Below, piece by piece: positions 30,703-45,700 of a stretch of DNA of 64,000 nucleotides; within the stretch, counting starts at the first letter, position 1; the number at the start of each line of letters is the position of its first letter. Origin of the DNA: Carnegiea gigantea (Eukaryota; Streptophyta; Magnoliopsida; Caryophyllales; Cactaceae); assembly GCA_029747015.1 (NCBI GenBank), contig JAKOGI010000123.1, forward strand, positions 1,010,001-1,074,000, written 5' to 3'. The translations under genes and the position numbers were made by a program. The notes beneath the pieces were generated by a model. That model did no database searches and was not told the origin of the DNA. It saw only the letters and a program-made list of their open reading frames with translations.

Positions 30703-33700
30703 TTAAACTCCCTCACCTCTTGATGAGCTAGGCCGAGGCACCTGCAAAGCTGTGATCGGCTTCTGTAGCGGTTTCAGAGCAGCCATAATCTCAGCAAAAG
30801 TAGGCCGTAGTCTTGGATCTCTACAATATTGAACCCACAGCAGTTCAGTTGTTGAAGCCTTGTAATTGTATAAGCTAGTCCAGGGAAACATGAGAAAACA
30901 GCAACAAAACTCACAGCAATCTCATTTGAGTGCGAAAGCAATTTCGACCAATTACAAGAGCCAATGGAAAATACTCCCTCACAGTTTCTTCCTTTCTCTC
31001 TCACTCATTTGGACAATCATTGATCTCAACTAGCCTAGGAAAACATAAAGGACTCCACTTTTTTCTCCTGACCCCGGTGATTTGGTTAGATCCTCTCTAA
31101 CTAAGCTCTATCAGTTGTGACCGAATCCCAGACCAACCAAATACCCTAAAATCCTGCTAAAGATAATATCTAGGGCATCAAATGAACACACCCTCACCCT
31201 CACAACAGAATTATGAAGACTTTGGGGTTCTCTTTTTTTCCCACTTTCTCCTTTTTTCTTTGTTGGGAAGGGGTTTTCTCCCTGAAGGGGTCCTCATCTG
31301 TATCAGGTATGCGGAGTTCGGATGAATCACCGAGTTTCCAATCAAAATTATCCTTCTGGAAAAAGGGCAAAAACCACATTCATCAGCCAATAATTACAAG
31401 TCATTAAAGTAAGACAAAACAGCCAATGCTCAAATCCATGGTTGCAGGCTCAGGATTCTGGAAGCTGCATCGTAAATACGTAGATTGTGCACATCTAATC
31501 TATATTAATGAAACAATTCCAAAACACGTCCAAACACAAGCAATAAGCCAGTACTGAAATCCTAAAATTGACCCTGTAATAACATGCCTCAGAATAAAAT
31601 GCCTTCTGCATTTGTAAAAGACCTTATCAGGGTAAATTGTCGGAACATCAGATTTATGGGGATAATCTGGTCCCTTGAAGCATATATTTGAGCCTTTTGC
31701 TTTGAATTAAGGATAAAAAGGGTCAAATGGTGAGTCAATGATACACCAAGGATTCAAAATGCAGTTTTGGTTGCGATTGCAGTTTGGTTACAATATGGAA
31801 AAATCGCTCTAACGCAGAAATCGCGTTCCATATCACGGTGAAAACCCAGCTCAATCAACTCAAAAACCTTTCTGATGTGATTGTTTCATCGCAGATCGGC
31901 CATATTTTGAATCCATGTGCATCATAACTTGCTCCGATCCGAGGTTACAGGAAAAATTTACTCCTTTTAAGCCTAGTTCAAAGCAAAAGACTGAAATATA
32001 TGCTTCAAAATCAGATCGCAGATATTCAAATTAACAAAAGAAAAAAAAAAAAATCAAAGCTTCATTGTGGTGTGGGGGTATGCTCCATAGTCATGTTAAA
32101 AACCCGGATTTTTTTTTTGGGGGGGGGGGGGAGCTAAGCGTCATTGAGCTTGGACTTGCCTCAATAAACATGATCCAAGCAGAGCCATGGCCAAATGGAG
32201 CTCAAACCCAGCTCTCATTGAGGCGAGTCCAAGGCCTCACCAAGCTCCCTTGACTCATTTACAATCCTATTGGCAAAGTAGTTCCTCTTAACAAAATTAG
32301 GTTGACGTTCTTCTCCCACTACTTACCCATAGCCCGAATACTGTGCCTCCTAAACTTACTGCTTAAAATGAAATTTTGCATCTCCTATACTTGCTCTGCT
32401 AGCTAGGCCTACAACGGTTTGACATCATCAGCAGTATTCTCTGTGCTAACATCATGCATCCTAGAAAGTAGAACCCCTTCAAAGCTAGACACTCACCTTT
32501 ACATGATGAAAGTGGTAGGAGATTTCATGTGATCCCTGCTGTTCTCATTGTTTACTTCTAATCCAATTGCAAAATGTAGTTAGCAACTAGCAAGTCTGTT
32601 GTTGATTTAGAGGCATTACTATGGTTTCAATCCAAGGAGGAACCATTTCAATGATTCACAAATCTTATTGAATATTTAAGCTCGATCTATCACATGACAC
32701 AAGTAGAAAGTTTTTCCGCCCTTCTTTTGACTACAGCATTTACTTGGTTAACAAGGTGGAATCACTCTCTCAAGCAACCTTTTTTTTGTTTTTTAATGGC
32801 AAGGATACAAGGATTTCAGAGGTACTTCTCTCATGGCCCATTACTCTTTCAAGCAACTGAAGAGTACCCTCCACAGAGCCTAACAGGATGCAATCTACCA
32901 ATCCCACATGGATTGGACAATTAACTGGAGGACAAAAAGTAATAAAATAGAATTCTATCAAGTCGGATTGACCACAAAAATCAAGTAATAATCTGCTAGC
33001 ACAGCTCATGCTATGAAACATAACTGTTGAATTTGATTACTCACGTTTGCCAACATCTTTGAATCAAATCAGCAATGACAGGATCAAGATTATCTGGAAT
33101 GTCAAGACGTCGACTCTGAAATCCAACAGCACCAACCACCTGCATAGGGTTCATTCCTCCCCATGGCTGCTGCAGAGTGCAAAGCTCCCAAAGTATTACC
33201 CCAAAACTATATACATCACTCCTGCAAGATATCTACTCATTAGATGCTGCAATTGAGGAACAGATTCATTAGCTTGAATAATACCTCCTCTTCCCCGACA
33301 TGAGAAAAAAATCTAGGGAAATATCATGTCTTACAGCATTTAGCACTAGTTTTTAAAAGTGGAAAGTGAAGTAGAAGAATAACTGAGAAATTGAATGAGT
33401 TATATTTCCTTACTTCTCCAGGCATTACAAATTGTAAATGACTATTTTAGCACCAAGGCAATTAAAACTTTCGGGATAGAGGGAGTATGTTGCAAATTAT
33501 TAAGCTCCACGCCTACGCCTATGCATACATCATGTATAATATTTTAAGATGCTCTTAGATTAGATAAAGCATGAGACGTACTTTTCATCCGAAGGTTCAT
33601 TTCGAAGGACTTCTGGAGCCATCCATTCAGCCTGCAGAACATAGAAGACTATTGTTACCAAATGCAACTGGTAGTCTGGTACCACAAAGAACACCCTCAA

Positions 33701-36700
33701 CCAGAAACAGGAATTTCTGAAAGCAGGTTGAACGGACAAATAAAATTTGTTGCAGAACACTTTGAAGTTCTATAAGTCAGTACTATAGTGTGAAGTATAA
33801 GACCAACTGCCCAAGATCTGGCTCTTTGTATAAAATCTTAAATCATTCCCAGCAATATTGAGCAATGCTGCAACTGAAATTTAAAGGTAACTGGCAGATA
33901 ATTGTCTTCACAAATACACCCCTTAATAGATAATTGCACAATAAGAATTTGAACAGGATTTTTATATTCTGAGGATGTGGATGAGCATAGAAAGACTACA
34001 TAAGGATCTCAACAGAATCATGTAATGCAGATGTCCTTAAAAGCAGACTAATGAAAACTTGTCTAATCTTTGCTGCTGCACTACATAAGAGATAGGGACA
34101 CTAAGTTCTAAATTGAAATTTCTTAGTCGTATATCCAAATGGAAAATTTAGGTCCAATCAACCATGGGATGAACAGAGCCATATTGTCTTTGTACGACGA
34201 TAGCAGCACAGCCGACTCATACAAATATAGAAAACAAGATTGGTTAAATCATATCCAAAGTAAATAATGGATAAGATTTCCCAATGAAGTTAGTCTCTTT
34301 TATTTCTGAACAGTCCAAATCGGAGTTTGAATGACATATAATCAGGATCAGAACTTACCGTCCCTGCAGCTGACCGTGAAGACAAGAATGTGCTGTGTTT
34401 CATCCGAGACAAACCAAAATCACAGACCTAATAACAAATGTAATAAATGATTAGACATGGGATATCAAACGCAGCTGGCGCTTGGGACACAAGAAATGAG
34501 AAGCCAACCTTGACAACCCAATTCTTATCAACAAGAAGGTTCGGTGATTTCAGATCACGATGGACAATTACTGGTGAACAGTTATGAAGATAATTCATAC
34601 CCCTTGCCTGAAATGCAATGCATAATATAAGCTTGATGTTTGACCAGTGGAAAACCCCACAAGTTTGTTTATCAATATTGCACATTTGCACTATGTTGAA
34701 CTAGTTGAAAACGATAGAAAGCTAGACACTTACAGCATCAAGAGCCATCCTCAATCGCCTCCTTTCATCTAATTGATTGTTAGGCCGGTGAATTAATCTG
34801 TACAAACTACCCCTGCAAAATAGAAGCAACATTCAGATTTCATACCAACTAGTCAACATCAACTCTAGAGAATGAATCACTTAATTTTAAAAACAAAATC
34901 TTTCTACAGAAAAATAGTAACTTAGCAATCAAATTATGAAAATTGTCAATACGTAAATTAATTGCGTGAACTACTTTATAATTAATTACAATACTGACAC
35001 TTCTATTCCAACATCACCAACTAGAGGTAATGCCAGTAGATAAAAGGGCCTGGGACATAAGTATTTATGCAGCCTTATCCCCTACTAGTGAATCACCAAG
35101 TCACCAAGTAAATCAGTTGTATGACCTGCTTTGTAATTAATTACAATACTGACACTTCTATTCCAACACCACCACCTAGTGGTAATGCCAGTAGAGAGAG
35201 GCCCTAGAATATAGGTATTTATGCAGCCTTATCCCATGCTAGTGAAGATTAAAAAAGAGGTGTTAACAACCACCGAAAGCAGGGTTATTAACAAAATACA
35301 TACAAATAAAGCACAAATAAAACAATATCAAAAGTCGTAGCATTAACAATCATCATTACAAGTTTACAACAGTATTAAAGGCAGCAGTATTAATTAACAT
35401 GAAACCACTTAACAGAAAACAGTCAGTAAAGAGGAGGAAAGGGTGGTGAGAGACAAAAATGAACTCTTATACCCTACCTCAGCAAATTTTGTTCCATCAT
35501 CTAACCAGAACGTCAATAAAGAACGCAAGAAAAGGAAAATTTCTATGTTTAGAGATAACGGGAAACCGATATAATCAGGAAAGCACTACTATTCATGTGC
35601 ATAGAGCAGCGGGTTCCAGGCTTTAGTAGGAATACTGTTCTCTCAAATTATAAATAGGTACCTAAAAGGCCCAGTTAAAAAGAGATCAGGCAGCCTTCTA
35701 AGAACAAATGTTATAACGGGCTCTTAAAAATTACAAAAAGCATATAAGGACTACCCGCCCCCCCCCCAAAAAAACCCCCAAAAGGGGGGGGGGGGAGCAT
35801 ACTGTATAAGACCAATGTCAGAAAAAGAAAACATACCTATGCAGAAATTCTGTAACAATTGAAAGATTTGGGGGACGAGTAACAGCTCCCATGAAGAGAA
35901 CAACATTTGGATGTCTTAATCTTTTCATGATTCGAACCTAGGCATAAGATTTAAGACCATGAATAAGCAAAGAACTTTAGGTAACTACAGCTGTAATATT
36001 TCAATTTTGCACTGTGGAAAAAGACTCCAGAAAATGTGTTGAAAGCACATGAAAATCTTCAAGCGCATAAATCTTCAAATTAGTATATACCATATGCCTC
36101 ATCGTTGTTAGATGTAATGTTCTTATGAATCCGGATCTGAACCCTGATGCCTCAGATTAAATTCAAGTAAGTCGATATGGCTATGGTCAGTAAGCAGACA
36201 AGTTGCATGGACAAAAGACAGAGACATGGACATGAGGTACCAGCATTGGAAGGAAAAAGCCAATGCTTTAGTGCCGTTTCTTTCAGTTACGCATGCATCA
36301 TTTCACATGCCGAAAACATGACATCACGATTTAGCCATGCCTACACATCATAGGTGGAAATAATTACCCAACTCCATTCCCTAGACAGGATTAACATTAC
36401 TTTCAAACCGATATCAGAAAATATTTCGAGTCCTTTGTTGTAGTAAGTTTTATCTGATTCAAGATATCGTCATCCTTCAAAAGAGTTCCAACTTCCAAGA
36501 GGTGAAACTTAAATTTAAATGCCAGAAGCCTTAGCTAGATTAGATTCTTGAATATCTGGTAAAGTCTAGATCAAAGGACAAGCAGAAAACCCCGTTTCTT
36601 TGGAAAGATTGACCAAAAAATAAAAGCAAAGAGGGAGATGTACATGTAGATTACCTATCCAAGATTAATGAAGGTGACACAAAATCTTTATATACAAAAT

Positions 36701-39700
36701 GGGAACACTGAAAACACTAATTCATCCAAAGTTCTTCACATAGTTGATTATGCATGCAAACTATCCGACATAATCCATAAGAAAGAGCTGTAGAAGTTTA
36801 AAGCTTAATGTACGCATAAGTGCACTACAAGAACAACTCTACAGGTTGAGCTCAAAGATATTATTGGTGAGTGGTTTATCGTTATCTTCATAAAAGCATG
36901 CGAATCACGCTGATGGAAGAATCAGAGGTTACCATAATATGCAAGTCCATTTGCCTAAGAACCTGCCATGCCCGAGGAAGGTGCAATCTGAACAGCAATA
37001 TGTTGCTCTTCGAAGATTGCTAAGTAGCTTACTGCAAAGGATTTTGAAAGGTCTCCTTAAAGTCCCATGCAGAACTGAAGACTGCTCCAATGTTCGGTGA
37101 ACATTCAGTCTCCTATTTTCAGTTGAAGAGAAGACATTCTAAGACAGGAAAAAAAGCACGTTTGGCTTTTAATGGCTCAACAGGTATCAAAGGTGTTTGA
37201 TTGCTTGCAAATCCTTCCCAGCAGTTTTCTAGTGTCTTGAGAGTTAAATGTTCATGCTTTGAAATTTAAACACAATTTGCAGAAGATTAGTGTAAATACA
37301 CATCCAACAACGCAAATTAGAAGATAAGTGAGCTCTGTCAGATTCTTGGGTCAGGTCTTGGATGGTTTGAGCTATGAATGGTGCACAAGTATCTTCAAAC
37401 AGGTGCTTAACTATTGACTTATGGTTCATTCAGGTGTTTTCACCTGAAAACACTTTGGTTATGGGCAGAATGGCTGCTAATGACCATTTGAAACTGAACA
37501 TTAACGTGTTAGGAACGATGAATGTAATGTTCAGACAAAGGGCAACTTCAATAGATTGAGTCAATGTACAAGAAAATGGAGGACCAACATTGCAGGTGAT
37601 GCATTGAGAAATATAGGACTAATAGGAGTCTTCAGAAGTTCTGTGGAATACCAGTCACACTTAGAGGACAAATTTCAAATTATATAGAACTGGATCTCAG
37701 CCAATTAAGGACGCTACAGTTAATGTCCTGCTACATCAGCAAGGATAAAAGAAAAAAATGAAGAGGTTCAAGGAAAGAGCAGGATAGATTGATCTAAGTT
37801 GCAAGAAATGAGACTTGAAGGTTTGCATGGAAGCAAAGATAAAAATGTGGATTACACATGACAATTGACGGGTGAGCAAATGAGATACAGTAAAGAGACT
37901 TTGCGGTGGACAAATTAATGAAAAAAGGTAGTCAATACAATGAACACTCTGAAGTACAATGGATAAGCTCAAGGGGGAGATATTTACCTCACTTCTGAAT
38001 TCTTCAAGTGTTTCACCAGAAATATCTTGGTGCAGGAACTTCTTGACAGCTATTTCCTGAGCATTATTTAAATAAAAAAAAAAAAACTAAATTGAGAATG
38101 AATCTTCAAGTAGAAACTTACGTATTATTATATGTAACACATCATAAGATGAAGGAAAATTAGGACAGAATAGTTCATATCATGAGCAACATGTGCGCAG
38201 TGATCCTCCTTTGCCATTTGACGGTTCAAACTTTCAACATATTTGTGAAAAATATACCAAGCCTGACCATGGAAGAATGTTTCGGCAATACTCAATCAGG
38301 AAAAGTATATGAAAAACAAACAAAATGAGAACTTGTTATCTCTAAGACAATAACATTTACCCCCTCTAGCCCAAGTCCAATGTTGCATGTAACAATGTCT
38401 GCCTCCCCTTTTGGGAGAAACTCCTGGCATGGGGGGAAAATATACATTTTTAACATGATGCCCGCCCGCACACTTGAAACATGTCTCTCACCTCTATTGT
38501 TCGTCTGGTTAAAACTAAATTTACTCTAATTTTACCTCTAATCTACAAACTAATGAATTACACAATAAGAAACAAAAATTGAACATGCTTTATTGCAAAT
38601 AAATATTTCATTAAAATAAGAACCCTTGTAATTAACTATCATTTAAGATTTTGTGGAGTGCCAACTTGCAAACTTGGCAAAGTCTTAGGGAGTTGGAAAA
38701 AAGACCTAGATTAGAGCCCCCCCTACGAGATCTTTGTGCTTCCTTATACCCCCAAAAAAAATATTTTAAATAAATTTCAATGAAAATTAAACACAATAAT
38801 TAATTAACATTAATAATTTATAAATTTTTAAATAAATTACAACATTGGGTAGCGGGATACCAAAAAAAGCCTCAGATTACATTCGCACACTCACATAATC
38901 TCTCTTCTGAAATTAAAAATAATTAGGAAAAATACTATGAGGTTCTTTTTTTCTCCAAGTATCTGCGTTCCGAAACACAAACACTTTGCAATACAGCATG
39001 CATATGCATAAACAATATAAATTTTGTATTTTGGTCTTAATTGCAAATATGTTTGAGGAAAAAGCATATACTTATACATTATATGCATTTAGCATTCAGT
39101 ATTAAAATATTTTTTGCATTTTGAAACGCACATATTTCAAGAAAATGAGTCTCCATGGTCGTTTTCCGCCATAATTAATAGAAATGCTTAAAACAAAAGA
39201 ATCAGATAAAGGGATGTTCCTCCTCCAACCAGCTCAACTCCACCACATCTCTACCCAACAGCCCACCACCCATACTGTTCCCAAGAGCTTCCCCCCCAAA
39301 GGCTCAGCAACCCCAAAAAAGGGGGAGTGTTCGGGCATGGAAGATATATAAAGTGAAGGGATTGTCAGACTGAGGAGGGAGAAGCAGATCACGGGCAATG
39401 CAGGCAGTGGCCCAACGAGGGGAATGTGGCCACAAATGGTGCAATAAAGATAAAGAATTAGGTGAAGGGAAGGCAAGGGAAGGGAAGGGAGAAAACGGCA
39501 ATTAGGACAGGCCAGCCACCGTTCGCCGCAGCCTGATGAGGCAATAGGAGTGGAAGCAGATGGTACGCATAGGTGATGGCCGATGGGGTTCTTATTTTGC
39601 CTTTTTATCGTTACGTTGCACATACAAATATGATCAACAAAGGCAAATTGGTCTTAGCCCAAAAAAGTGTAATCAGTTCATTTTTCCCATCCCATCAGGT

Positions 39701-42700
39701 CACTAAATTCAATTAATTTCATCACTTCATGTAGCGTGAGAAGGGGAAATTCATGCAAAAAGGTCACGGTCAAATAAGTAATCTTGATAAAGCTCAGTCT
39801 GGGAGGAAGAAGGGGGTGGGATAATACAGTTATCCCTATTACAACTAACCCAAAATAATCATAATAATAAATAAATAAATAAATAAGGAAAAATCTTCAT
39901 AAAAACTTCATTAAGACTAGAAAGAACGTTAAAATTAGACAAAATAAGCATTAAAAGATTTTTCCCCCCTGATGCCTATAATCCCAACTTTGGAGGTATG
40001 AGATAGCAACCAAACCAACTTTAAATTTCGCCCAATATCGCGAACTTTCGTTTTTTTGGGGGTCTACACCATGACCAAGTCATGGACACTTCCACTTCAC
40101 AGAATTCATGCCATGGTAACTTATCACACATGGATAGAGATTCTCATTCACTTTTCTAACACCACCATCCACATGTGATAAGTAAGCTATCACGTAATAT
40201 ATTCGAAGAGTCAAAATGTTCACCACTTAGTAATGGTATAAACAAATAAATACAGCCAAAGTTCGGGATACGGAAAGCTAAATTGAAATTGGGACTATCG
40301 CCATACAATACCGCCCAACGTTAAGATTACCAACGCCAAAAAAAGTTTTATTAAAAAAAAAAAAAAACCCTAAGAAAAAAGTAGAAACTATGAAAAGAAA
40401 ATTAAAATCTAAAAACATTGAATAAATGAGTAAAATCCTTTAACTAAAAAACGGAGCAAAATTTAATATGCTTGAAATAAACCTTTTAACTAAAAAGACG
40501 AGCGAAATTCAATATTGTCGAAAAATTTAGGGTTAAAATTAAGAAAGAATTCTCCTAAAATTCAGATCCCTATCCTAACCCATGAAAACTTCTAAGGTTT
40601 TTTTTCTTTTCTAGTTTTTAAAGTTTTGTTGTCTTTTTCTTATTGTCTCTGCTGTGAAAGAATTATAATGTTCTTTTTTCTTCTTTGTTCCTTTTCTTAT
40701 CATGGATAAGCTTTCCTATTTGAATAAGTTCTTAAAGTCTTGTCTTTTTCTTTCTCCTACATTTTTTCGTTAAAAAAAAATTAAATATTCTCCAGTAGTG
40801 TGAGACTTGGTATAATTTGCACAAATATGCTAAAAGTTTGTAACATTGTAATATAAATAGTGCAAAAGGCATAGTAGAGATTATAATGCACGTACTGCTA
40901 ATAGAGCAGATTATTTTGCGCCAATTTTCCAAATATAGGCCACCTAAATATAAAATATTCAGTAAAGAGGTATTTGTGAGGGGAAAAACTGAAAAAACAA
41001 CACAAATGGAACAAGGCAAAGGCAAAATCAGAGTATATGTACGAATAGTGTGCTCAATCCATAATTCGCAGAAACCTCACCAATCCAATGCAATAAGGAA
41101 AATGAATCTAAAGACTAGGACAAATTTTGAGCGACTGCCACCACCAAATTGCGAATCCAATGGCATGTAAGAGAAATTCAGATATACTTACAGTTCCATG
41201 CCACTCGCCGTGATAGACTTCTCCGTATGATCCTAAAGATATAAGGGTCCCACAAGGAAAAGTAGTTAGCTAAATATAGACAGAAACAGAAAGAAACTAC
41301 ATAAAACAGAAACCAAAGGTTCATACCAAGTCCGATACGCTCACCCAAGGTGAGTTCCTCCCACGCAATTTCGCAATCTGCTACATCATCAAGTTGCATA
41401 TCAGATCTCACACTACCTGCACTATCATCACCTGCTGATCTATCAGATGTTCTGTCCTCTGAGATTGATCGAGAAGCATCTTGCTCCTTGTCACTCCCAC
41501 GTGGCTCATGAATAGCATCATCTGCCTCTCTGCTAGCCATCCGGACCACTTGATTGAAGAAGCCAACATCACCCAGTGAGCGAGGAGAAGTATCCAGCTG
41601 CTCATACTGCTTACCCACAGCTGCAGTTGTAGCCACCACGGCCGCAGCAGTAGCAGTCGCAGCAGCTGCCGCAGGAAGATCAAACTTTGGATCAGGGCTT
41701 GATTTTGCCACAGCTGCTACCATAGATGAGGCAACTACAGCAGCTGCTGCTGCAGCTGCTGCTGCCACGGGGACATTTTTCACAAATTTCGCCGGACCCA
41801 TATCTGGCAGTGATGCAAGGGTATGACCACTTCCTTCCCCTGAATCCACATTGTCAGTGCCCAAGCCCTGACCAGGCTTAGCATTTTCTAGCCGTAGGAC
41901 AGCTCTAGATGGGCCTCCATGGTGAGGCAAAGGTGGCAAGAATTGAGGTTGAGCAGAAAAATCGAGATCTCTAGGTCTTCTAGATTCACGCTGCTTTTTA
42001 TTGTCTTGCTTGCCTGCTACTGGTAGCTTTGTAACAGTGACTAATACATCTGACTGCTCCGGATAGATTTCAGAGAAAAGGTTGGCAGGTGCAACAACAC
42101 CACTTTCTAGCAGCACATCATGAAGTTTCTGAGCTAATTGAGGGTTCTCCTTCGCAGCATCAATCATGTACTGTGAAACATCCTTCACTTTCATCTTACG
42201 TACTGCTGGTGAACCAACGCCTTCAGTCCAGGAAGGAGACCTTGCATGAAAAATCGGATAGGGGGATCTAGGTGCAGCTTCCTGTACCGCTAACCTTTCC
42301 ACATCACTAGGATCTCTGCTAGACTCGGTTGATGTCTGTGGTTCTTCATTTTTCATCCCTGGACTGCGCAGGTGAGATGTAGATGCACATGTGTCACTGA
42401 TTTCATCTAGTCCACCTGGCAGTTCCTTTAACCTCTTCCTCTCATCTGTCCCAAATTCTGATGGCTCTTCAAATGAACTCACTGCTTCACTGCTACCAGT
42501 GCCAATATTTGAACCGATATCTCGGGATAAAGGACTAAAAGAGGAAACAGAATCCGTATAGTCAACATGGGTAAGTGCCGCATCAGCTGGAATTAGTGTC
42601 CCTGGATCCGCCATTAAATCAACAATGAATTCCCTGAAATCACCAGTAATGATTAGCCTTTAAGCAAGCGACTTGTGGCATTCAAGAATCACATGACAAA

Positions 42701-45700
42701 TTTGAACACTACTAGCCACTTAGAATTGATCCAGAAGCTCCTCATCATTAATCACTCATGACAAACCTATTAAACCTACAGCTAAAGTATGCTTGTGGGA
42801 AAAAATATACAGCTAAGACTGACGCAGTTAAGCTTGCTCATGAATAAAAAAGGGCAAAGATAAGGTCAAAAAATGAATGTCGCCGAACATTCCGTTTTTT
42901 AAATCCTTGCAGACTTGAAACTATTGCGCATCAAAAACAAAGAAACAGCTCCAACAAGGACCGAATTCCTATTATGGAAGAAAAAGAGAAATAACTCCTA
43001 CAGGAGCCACATTCCTATGATGCACAAGTAAAAAGAGTCTTAATCATTAAGTATGTACACCGGAAACACAGGCTACCAATATCACACTATACATTAACAA
43101 CTTCAGATGTAACTGATGACCATTCATAACTGCTGCCAAGCCTATTCATAACTTCAAAAATTGCACCTTTTTTATGGACAAAGAAACTATAACACACACA
43201 CACACACATAAAATAAGCCAAAGAGATGGATGCTAGTGTGCATCCAAGAACGAAAATTAAGTACATTCCACGAAAGGGCCATGAAGAAAATCAACTACTT
43301 GATGTGAATTAGCACGTTCCCCCAAAGATATGAAGTCATAATCCACGCATCCTTAACATGCTCAGGAGGAGTCTCAATCCAAATCTCCATTATCATTGAA
43401 AAAGTCCACAAATTCGACAAACAAGATCAAGCCTAACAGAGATCTTAATGTAATTTTTAAACACCTAACTGCAAGGAGATGGAATTTCAAGAATAACCAC
43501 TGCTTTTACTTTAAGGGATAACTTCCTTTAGACTTTCATTTGAGAATTTAGTCATGGCCTAGCGGCCCCAACGGCAGAATCTATCCCTGATAATTTGAAT
43601 GCCAGAAGATACAAAGCTTGGCAAGAACCGCAGCACTGAATATGTTGCTGACTGTGCAAGTCTACCAAAACCAGACAAGAATGGCCAGCTCAGATGTTGC
43701 AACCGGTGAAAGGGCCTTGGTCGAGTCCTGAGGCGCCTATCACACCACCTCTTCACTGAAGTGGTCAAACCCAGAGATGACACAGTCAACTGGTTGTTCA
43801 GAATCAGATCAACCATTCTTTTTCTTACCCCTTTTTTTTCAGAAGTGCCCGCATAGCTACATGCAAAAATTAAAGACAGAGAGACATGAGGATCAAGCCT
43901 CTAGAACTTCAGAATTCAAAAGCCTTTATAGGGCACCACAATAAACTCGCAAGTGAACATAAGTGCAACATACAACTTTTGTTTATTTATATAGCTTCAC
44001 TAGCGTTCACATTAATTTTTCCTTTGTCTGGATGGGAATAGTTCTTCACAATTTCTTGATAAAGATTTTGAGAAACTATTCTGTCCAATGAGTAAAAATT
44101 TTGAGAAACAATTAAATTCACTATTTTAAAAGTGGGTTGGATTAAATGGAAGTACGCTTCACGAATGCTGTGTGATAAGAGAATGCTCGTAGGATTAAAA
44201 GACAAAGTTTATCGTATGTTAGTTAGACCTGCTGTGTTGTATGGTTCGGAATGTTCGCTTATAAAAAAGACACAAGTTCAAAAGTTAATGGTAGCAGAGA
44301 TGAGGATGATTAGATGGATGTCTGGTTATACAAGAATGGATAGAATTAGTAATTGAGTAATTAGAGACTTAGTTAAAGTGGCTCGCCTCGAAAATAAGAA
44401 GAGAGAAACAAGACTCAGATGATTTGGCCATGAGAAAATAAGGTGCGTGGACGCTTAAGTGAGGAGATGTGAGAGAATTAACATCCCCGAAGGTAAAAGA
44501 GGGAGGGGACGACCAAAGAAGAGTTTGGACGAAGTGACTACAGAGGACTTGAAAATTGTAGGGTTGACGGAAGACATGGCTTAGGACAGGAGACTATGAC
44601 GGGATAGGATCAAGATCTTAGATTTCAGAGAGTTAGCCTCGTAGTTGTCTCTCAGTTGCAGTATGGTAAGTTTGATTGTGGTTTTTTTCGTATGTCGTAT
44701 TTGTATGCAAGTTGTTCATGCATGTGGGAAGAGACATTATTTGTCTACCTCTGTTGACTAAGGTATGGTACCTTCATCTACTTTATTGTACTTATATTTA
44801 CATAGTTACTGCACCTGATTTATTAATACTTCTTAGTTCAATTCCATGCTGCTTATCCTTAGTTTTGCTCCATAAAATGTTTTCACGAAATCCTTCTTCT
44901 ATAAAATGTTTTCACAAAAATCTTGTTTTGTGGGTCTCTTGGAATCAGCCTCTCTACAGGCAAGCATGCCGGTTGAGGTAAGGTTGCCTACATATGGATC
45001 TCCCCAAACCCCGCGAAAGCGAGACCCACACTGAGAGATGTTGTTGTTATTGTAATTAAATGCACTATTTATTTTTCTATCAAAATGTCATCTATTTTTT
45101 AAAGTAGTCAAAATATAGCACCACCGACTAAAATTTCTGAACATATAAACCCCAAACTTGAGCAGATGCGATAAAATATCCAACAGTCAACTGGATTAAC
45201 TAGAGCTAACGAGTCTCAGTGATTAGCCCAGTGAAGAACGATAGCTCAACTGATTCTCTTCCCAGCCGATTCCATAACCAAACAAAAGTGGCGAGGCATA
45301 TGAAGCTAGTGGTGATTCCCTCATTCTCTTTTTTCCCTCTCAAGTTTCCCATTTTCACTTCCCAGTCCACCTACTTCAGGATTAAAGACGTGCTACATAT
45401 TTTGGGTATCAGAGGTTCAGAGCACTGTACAGGCCATCAAGATCACATTTTAATTAACTAGTAGAAGCCCGCCAAACCAAACCATAGCTCCAAAGCCCCA
45501 CCTAGAAGCGAGATGGGGTTTAGAGGAATTAGATATATGCAGCCTAACCCCACAATAAAATTACAATGAGGCTATTTCCATTTGGAATACATTCAAAATG
45601 ACTTGACGCCCACTTAAGAAGTAAAGATAGTTCAGCTAGACATGCTGCTTTCACCTTCTATGAATTAAAGCTAGATAGTCTACCTTAAATAACACTTTAG

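Noticed and set aside
39234..39623. 129-codon minus-strand frame in kinase intron 5
   Set aside because: No family likeness and in sense with an intron between well-supported exons; a decayed TE is possible but not shown.
41554..41826. 90-codon Ala-rich plus-strand frame
   Set aside because: Antisense shadow of the poly-Ala tract of the kinase.
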